Below are positions 6,510 through 10,000 of a stretch of DNA of 10,000 bases, piece by piece. This DNA is from Rheinheimera sp. (GTDB lineage: Bacteria > Pseudomonadota > Gammaproteobacteria > Enterobacterales > Alteromonadaceae). Where the stretch lies: the NCBI RefSeq assembly GCF_020217005.1, contig NZ_JAIWOI010000245.1, positions 1 through 10,000 on the forward strand, in the 5' to 3' direction. Position 1 is the stretch's first letter. Each line of letters starts with the position of its first letter. The notes under the pieces are model-generated. The model was not told the origin of the DNA, made no database searches, and worked only from the letters and a program-made list of their open reading frames with translations. Made by a program: the position numbers and the translations under genes.

Positions 6510-8726
6510 TCAGCCTTTTGACAAAAACTTGACTAAATCTGCAGCCGTCATAGCTTTAGCGTACAGATAGCCCTGAGCTTCTTCACACCCCATAGCGCGA
6601 ACAGCTTGCTCCTGTTCTTTGTTCTCTATGCCTTCCGCTATAGTCGCCAGACCTAGTTTTCGCCCCAGATTCACTATGGTTTCTGCAATCAAAGTACCAT
6701 TTGGACGGAAAAACTCTTTAATAAAAGTCCGGTCAATTTTGATCCTGTCCAGCGGCAATTGCTGTAAATAACTTAAAGATGAGAAACCTATACCAAAGTC
6801 ATCAATTGCCACTTTAATACCAAAGTTCTTCAGCTTATTCAGGGCGTCAATCACGATTTTGGGTTCGTCCATCACCACGGATTCTGTAATTTCCAACTCC
6901 AGCAAAGCGGGGTTTACCTGGTAGCGTTCCACACAGTCAATCACAGACTGAACAAAACGATGATTACGAAATTGTGGCATAGAAACGTTAACAGCTATCC
7001 GCAAGTTGCCGAAACCCAGCTCATTTAAAGCTTGCAACTGTTTGCAGGCTTGCTGTAGCACCCAATCACCAATTTCAATAATAAGGCCAGAGTATTCAGC
7101 CAGCGGAATAAAAGCGGCTGGTGATATAAAGCTGCCGTCCTGCTGTTGCCAGCGCAGCAAAGCTTCCATCCCCAACACATGACCACTGTTTAAACAGATT
7201 TGTGGCTGATACCAAAGTTGTAATTTGTCTTTCTGGAAGTCAGATCTCAGGCTCCTTAACATAGCCAGTCTGTCAACCATCTGCTCTTCCATTTGAGCAC
7301 TGTAATACTCATAGTTCTGCGCCAGATGTTTTTTAGCTCTGTTCAATGCAATATACACATGCTTTAGAATAGTCAGGCCATGCATAGCGCTGTCACGCAA
7401 ACGACAAAAACCAAAACTGGCATTCACTTGCAAAGAGTGTTCTGAGCACTGAAATGGCATTTCAAAAATGCCGGACAAAGATTCAGGAGTAAGAGCCTGT
7501 TCCGGCCCTATAAGTCCAAAAACATCAGCTCCAATACGGCCAATCTGAGCAATTTCGCCAAACTGGGCAACCAGCCTATGGGTAACTGCAATCAATAACT
7601 CATTACCTGTTTCCTGGCCTAAACCATCATTAACGTCGGAAAAATGGTCAATATCAATCAGTACGGCTACATTAGAACCAGGATCCAGCCTGCGGGTTTC
7701 CTGCAACAAAGAGGTAAATTCATTGCGGTTTGGTGTTTTGGTTAAAGGATCAATGTAAGCCGCATGTTTAAGCTGCTGGAACAAGGTCACGTTTTCATAA
7801 CCAATGGAGATATTACTTAAAAACACCTCGATCAGCTGACGATCAAAATCCTCAACAGGCCTGTTGGTTTCAATGTAAACCGCTGCTGCGTGATCAATAT
7901 TGCCCAAATAGAGCACTGTATCTCTGTCAGTAAATATATGTCGACGCTCAGCAAGGCAAGTGGTGATTTGCTGGATAATTCTGTTGTTGTTTAAGCGTTC
8001 CAGTTTGCATTTAATGTAAGGCGCATAATGCCCTGCAGCGCCAAGCACATAAATATTGTCACTGCTGCTGCCATCATCTTCGATCTGGGCACACAACACA
8101 CCTTCGGCATGCAAACCGATCAGAGATGAGATTTGAGTCACCACGCCTTCAGAAAACTCATGCAAGGAATGCTGTTCCAGTAAATTTGCCCCTGCATTGA
8201 TAATTTTCTGCAGACCGATACGATTCTGGTTGATAGTGCGGATTTGCTGATAGCTGCGGATAGAAGAAATAATAGCGGTAACCAGTTTGTTACGGGTCAG
8301 CTCTGTTTTGGTTTTATAATCGTTGATATCATATTCTTTGATTACACTCTCTTCAGGTGCATAACCAGGCTGGCCAGTACGCAACACGATACGCACTTCA
8401 TCCATTTTTAACTCGTCACGGATCTGCTGCACCACTTTCAGGCCTGCATCATCAGATTCCATCACCACATCCAACAGTATCACTGCTATAAATGGGTGCT
8501 GAGCTAAAAATTTCAGTGCTTCTTTGCCAGAAAAGGCATGATGAAAGACTAACTTACGGTCCAGTACCAATAAATCGGACAAAGCCAGTTTAGTGACCGT
8601 ATGAATTTCTTCGTCGTCATCAACAATCAGCAGGTGCCATTCGCCACTGGATTGTGTTTCTGCTACCGAATTTGTTTCGTCTTCTGCGAGGAACAGAAAA
8701 TCATCATCTGCTGCTTTTGACACCAT
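6510..8726 (-). CDS. Response regulator with REC, DUF3369-like, degenerate GGDEF and EAL domains (predicted c-di-GMP phosphodiesterase)
   Basis: The 738-residue cytosolic protein should hydrolyse cyclic-di-GMP under control of a histidine kinase. The N-terminal REC domain (about 30-160) has acidic DDD (36-38), phospho-acceptor D86 in ILLDVVM, T117 in LRTGQPG and K138. Residues about 165-320 match the DUF3369 region commonly found after such receivers. The GGDEF domain (about 325-475) has GADVF (399-403) at the active site and no RxxD inhibitory site, so cyclase activity is unlikely. The EAL domain (about 485-735) keeps EALLR (521-525), NVS (N580), LEITE (611-615), DDFG (642-645), K663, AEGIE (697-701) and QGY (718-720), the set expected for an active phosphodiesterase. 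No kinase gene is adjacent, so it is an orphan regulator. The ATG at 8726 has AAAAGG and GGAG upstream, the latter rather close. Confidence 0.93.
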   Translation of the reverse strand: MVSKAADDDFLFLAEDETNSVAETQSSGEWHLLIVDDDEEIHTVTKLALSDLLVLDRKLVFHHAFSGKEALKFLAQHPFIAVILLDVVMESDDAGLKVVQQIRDELKMDEVRIVLRTGQPGYAPEESVIKEYDINDYKTKTELTRNKLVTAIISSIRSYQQIRTINQNRIGLQKIINAGANLLEQHSLHEFSEGVVTQISSLIGLHAEGVLCAQIEDDGSSSDNIYVLGAAGHYAPYIKCKLERLNNNRIIQQITTCLAERRHIFTDRDTVLYLGNIDHAAAVYIETNRPVEDFDRQLIEVFLSNISIGYENVTLFQQLKHAAYIDPLTKTPNRNEFTSLLQETRRLDPGSNVAVLIDIDHFSDVNDGLGQETGNELLIAVTHRLVAQFGEIAQIGRIGADVFGLIGPEQALTPESLSGIFEMPFQCSEHSLQVNASFGFCRLRDSAMHGLTILKHVYIALNRAKKHLAQNYEYYSAQMEEQMVDRLAMLRSLRSDFQKDKLQLWYQPQICLNSGHVLGMEALLRWQQQDGSFISPAAFIPLAEYSGLIIEIGDWVLQQACKQLQALNELGFGNLRIAVNVSMPQFRNHRFVQSVIDCVERYQVNPALLELEITESVVMDEPKIVIDALNKLKNFGIKVAIDDFGIGFSSLSYLQQLPLDRIKIDRTFIKEFFRPNGTLIAETIVNLGRKLGLATIAEGIENKEQEQAVRAMGCEEAQGYLYAKAMTAADLVKFLSKG

Positions 8727-9035
8727 GCTCCGACCTTTTTTACATCAGCTGTGAGAGGACTTTTTGAAAGCATATCAAGGCTCTGTTGCACAAATACAAG
8801 CATATACCCTGAATTTGCTTTGGCAATCCGGACCTATCCCACAACTATCCTTTGTAAGCTTCTAATCCCAGTTGTTCTACACTATACCCTCGGGCAAAAA
8901 AAGCAATTCATTTTATTAAAATCTTTAAGAATCATAAAGTTAACACTTTTGTAAACTTCTTTTGGAGTCGAAGGTAAATTTTTGCGTTATTGTGCAAATC
9001 TGGCAATAAAAACTGTTTCTACCAGAGGTGTATTG
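8727..9035. other. Divergent intergenic region, AT-rich
   Basis: This 309-base gap separates the c-di-GMP gene from the TIGR03899-type gene, so it should hold promoters in both directions. The minus-strand candidate is at 8799-8826. For the plus strand I see only weak options, for instance TTAACA (8940-8945) without a good -10. An AAGCATAT direct repeat occurs at 8768-8775 and 8798-8805, 30 bases apart. The 67-codon open frame at 8751-8954 has no gene-like features. No RNA gene or riboswitch was recognised. Confidence 0.6.
8799..8826 (-). promoter_or_regulatory. Candidate sigma-70 promoter for the REC-GGDEF-EAL gene
   Basis: On the minus strand TTGCCA (8826-8821, 5 of 6 to TTGACA) is followed after 16 bases by TATGCT (8804-8799, 4 of 6 to TATAAT). 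Transcription would start near 8792 with a leader of about 65 bases. Confidence 0.4.
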
Positions 9036-9986
9036 ATGCAGAAAGTCTCTTCAGGTCGAGGGCATCAACGTTTACTTCAACTGGCCCGCAGTCAGTTGGG
9101 ACACGAATTTGACAGCAAAACCTCAACAATAGCTCCGGACAATACCAGCCAGGTACAAAACGGCGATTTTAATCAGCGTCACCAACGTTTGGCCCAACGC
9201 TCCGGAGCTCCCTTAGCGGATGACATCAACCTGAAAGCCCCCACTTTGGCGCAACGGGCCGACCGCCGTGAACGCATGCACAAAGAGCGACAACAATCGA
9301 ATTTAGAGAAAATAATGTCGTTAGCCTTAGACTACTGCCCTGAATACGTTGCAGATATGGAGGTAGATCCAGATTGGTTTCAACAATATTGTGATTTGGT
9401 GTTGAATATATCCAACCAGACCATGCAACAACTTTGGGCAAAGATTCTTGCCGGAGAAATTGGTCAGCCAGGCAGTTTTTCACTCAAAACCTTATTTTTA
9501 TTGCAACGCATGAGTTTTAAAGAGGCTTTAGCTTTGCAAAAAGCCGCCAGCCTGACCTGCCGCGTCAGATTGCAGGACAGTGGGCATATTTACTTTGGTT
9601 ATGTCCGCAAACCGTCCATTTGGCAGATCCTGACCGGCCGTAGTAAAGCAGTGCTGAACCTGAGCCAATTTGGCCTGACCTTTCCACAGATTTTAAGCCT
9701 GATTGATTTAAACCTGCTGCACCAAATTGAAATTGAAAGTGGAGAACTGATCCCTGAACAAAATTTGCAATTGCAGTACCATCAACATCATCTAAGCTGC
9801 AAAGCCAGGCATTCAGGTGTGGTGCTGCAATACTATAAATTTACGCCTGTTGGGGTTGAGTTGTTACCTTTACTAAACAGCCAGGCCAATCCTGCTTATT
9901 TACAAGCGCTGAAACAGCTGTTCAGTCCAGTACTGGATTTTTCCGACTCAACTGCTGGCATTGCCGGACCAAAGCCGCCACTTTAG
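9036..9986 (+). CDS. Uncharacterised TIGR03899/DUF2806-like protein
   Basis: A 316-residue protein of unknown function. Its middle (about 75-175) resembles the TIGR03899 family of Vibrio, Shewanella and relatives and the DUF2806 core: a charged helix LAQRADRRERMHKERQQSNL (71-90), then EKIMSLAL, DPDWFQQYCD (111-120), and the diagnostic LWAKILAGEIGQPGSFSLKT (133-152) followed by a leucine-rich helix. The N-terminal 70 residues are polar and likely disordered, with two HQRL motifs (10-13, 49-52); the C-terminal half has no motif I know. No signal peptide or membrane segment is visible, suggesting a cytosolic protein. The ATG at 9036 has AGAGGTG nearby upstream and starts MQKVSSG. A TTG at 8982 with GAAGG 7 bases upstream would add 18 residues and cannot be excluded. 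The family name is recalled from motif resemblance, not searched. Confidence 0.8.
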   Translation: MQKVSSGRGHQRLLQLARSQLGHEFDSKTSTIAPDNTSQVQNGDFNQRHQRLAQRSGAPLADDINLKAPTLAQRADRRERMHKERQQSNLEKIMSLALDYCPEYVADMEVDPDWFQQYCDLVLNISNQTMQQLWAKILAGEIGQPGSFSLKTLFLLQRMSFKEALALQKAASLTCRVRLQDSGHIYFGYVRKPSIWQILTGRSKAVLNLSQFGLTFPQILSLIDLNLLHQIEIESGELIPEQNLQLQYHQHHLSCKARHSGVVLQYYKFTPVGVELLPLLNSQANPAYLQALKQLFSPVLDFSDSTAGIAGPKPPL

Positions 9987-9998
9987 GCGCATCTAAAG
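9981..9998. terminator. Possible terminator hairpin at the right edge
   Basis: CTTTAG (9981-9986, containing the TAG stop) and CTAAAG (9993-9998) form a 6-bp stem with a 6-base loop. The window ends before any T-run could be seen, so the call is tentative. Confidence 0.25.
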
Positions 9999-10000
9999 GT

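Noticed and set aside
8751..8954. 67-codon plus-strand open frame
   Set aside because: It lies over the minus-strand promoter region, has no good ribosome binding site and its composition is not protein-like.

Overview
The window looks like chromosomal backbone DNA from a marine or aquatic gammaproteobacterium. The encoded proteins (YadG, UbiX, Mpl, Fbp, Ppa, a TIGR03899-type protein) resemble Alteromonadales, Vibrio and Shewanella versions. A Rheinheimera-like organism is my best guess, but this comes from memory of protein resemblance and was not checked by a search. The divergent mpl/fbp pair with ppa nearby is also a known arrangement in enteric bacteria and relatives.

Layout: 1-3045 (minus strand) holds a likely mpl-ubiX-yadG transcription unit: murein peptide recycling, flavin prenylation for ubiquinone synthesis, and an ABC exporter ATPase cut by the left edge. 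ubiX and yadG overlap in a GTGA junction. 3247-5040 (plus strand) holds fbp (gluconeogenesis) and ppa (pyrophosphate hydrolysis), the latter ending in a textbook terminator. 5312-6451 (plus) encodes a short chemoreceptor-like protein with a membrane hairpin but no recognisable ligand-binding domain. It converges on 6510-8726 (minus), a response regulator with REC, DUF3369-like, degenerate GGDEF and intact EAL domains, predicted to degrade cyclic-di-GMP. 9036-9986 (plus) encodes an uncharacterised TIGR03899/DUF2806-like protein.

The most interesting non-coding content is a family of about 100-bp structured repeats. One copy lies between ubiX and mpl and supplies the mpl stop codon. A second full copy plus a 5'-truncated copy fill the fbp-ppa gap, sharing an exact 46-bp direct repeat. 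The two full copies keep imperfect inverted ends (TTGGAGTTGCAG...CTGCAGCTTCA) and a central CATAG/CTATG hairpin. The flanking helix is retained with different base pairs, which suggests that the fold is conserved.

Functionally the window combines housekeeping metabolism (cell-wall recycling, gluconeogenesis, pyrophosphate removal, quinone cofactor supply) with two signalling genes (chemotaxis-type and c-di-GMP). I see no phage, insertion sequence, CRISPR array, rRNA or tRNA. No clear new multi-gene system is present; the repeat family and the TIGR03899-type gene are the least explained parts.
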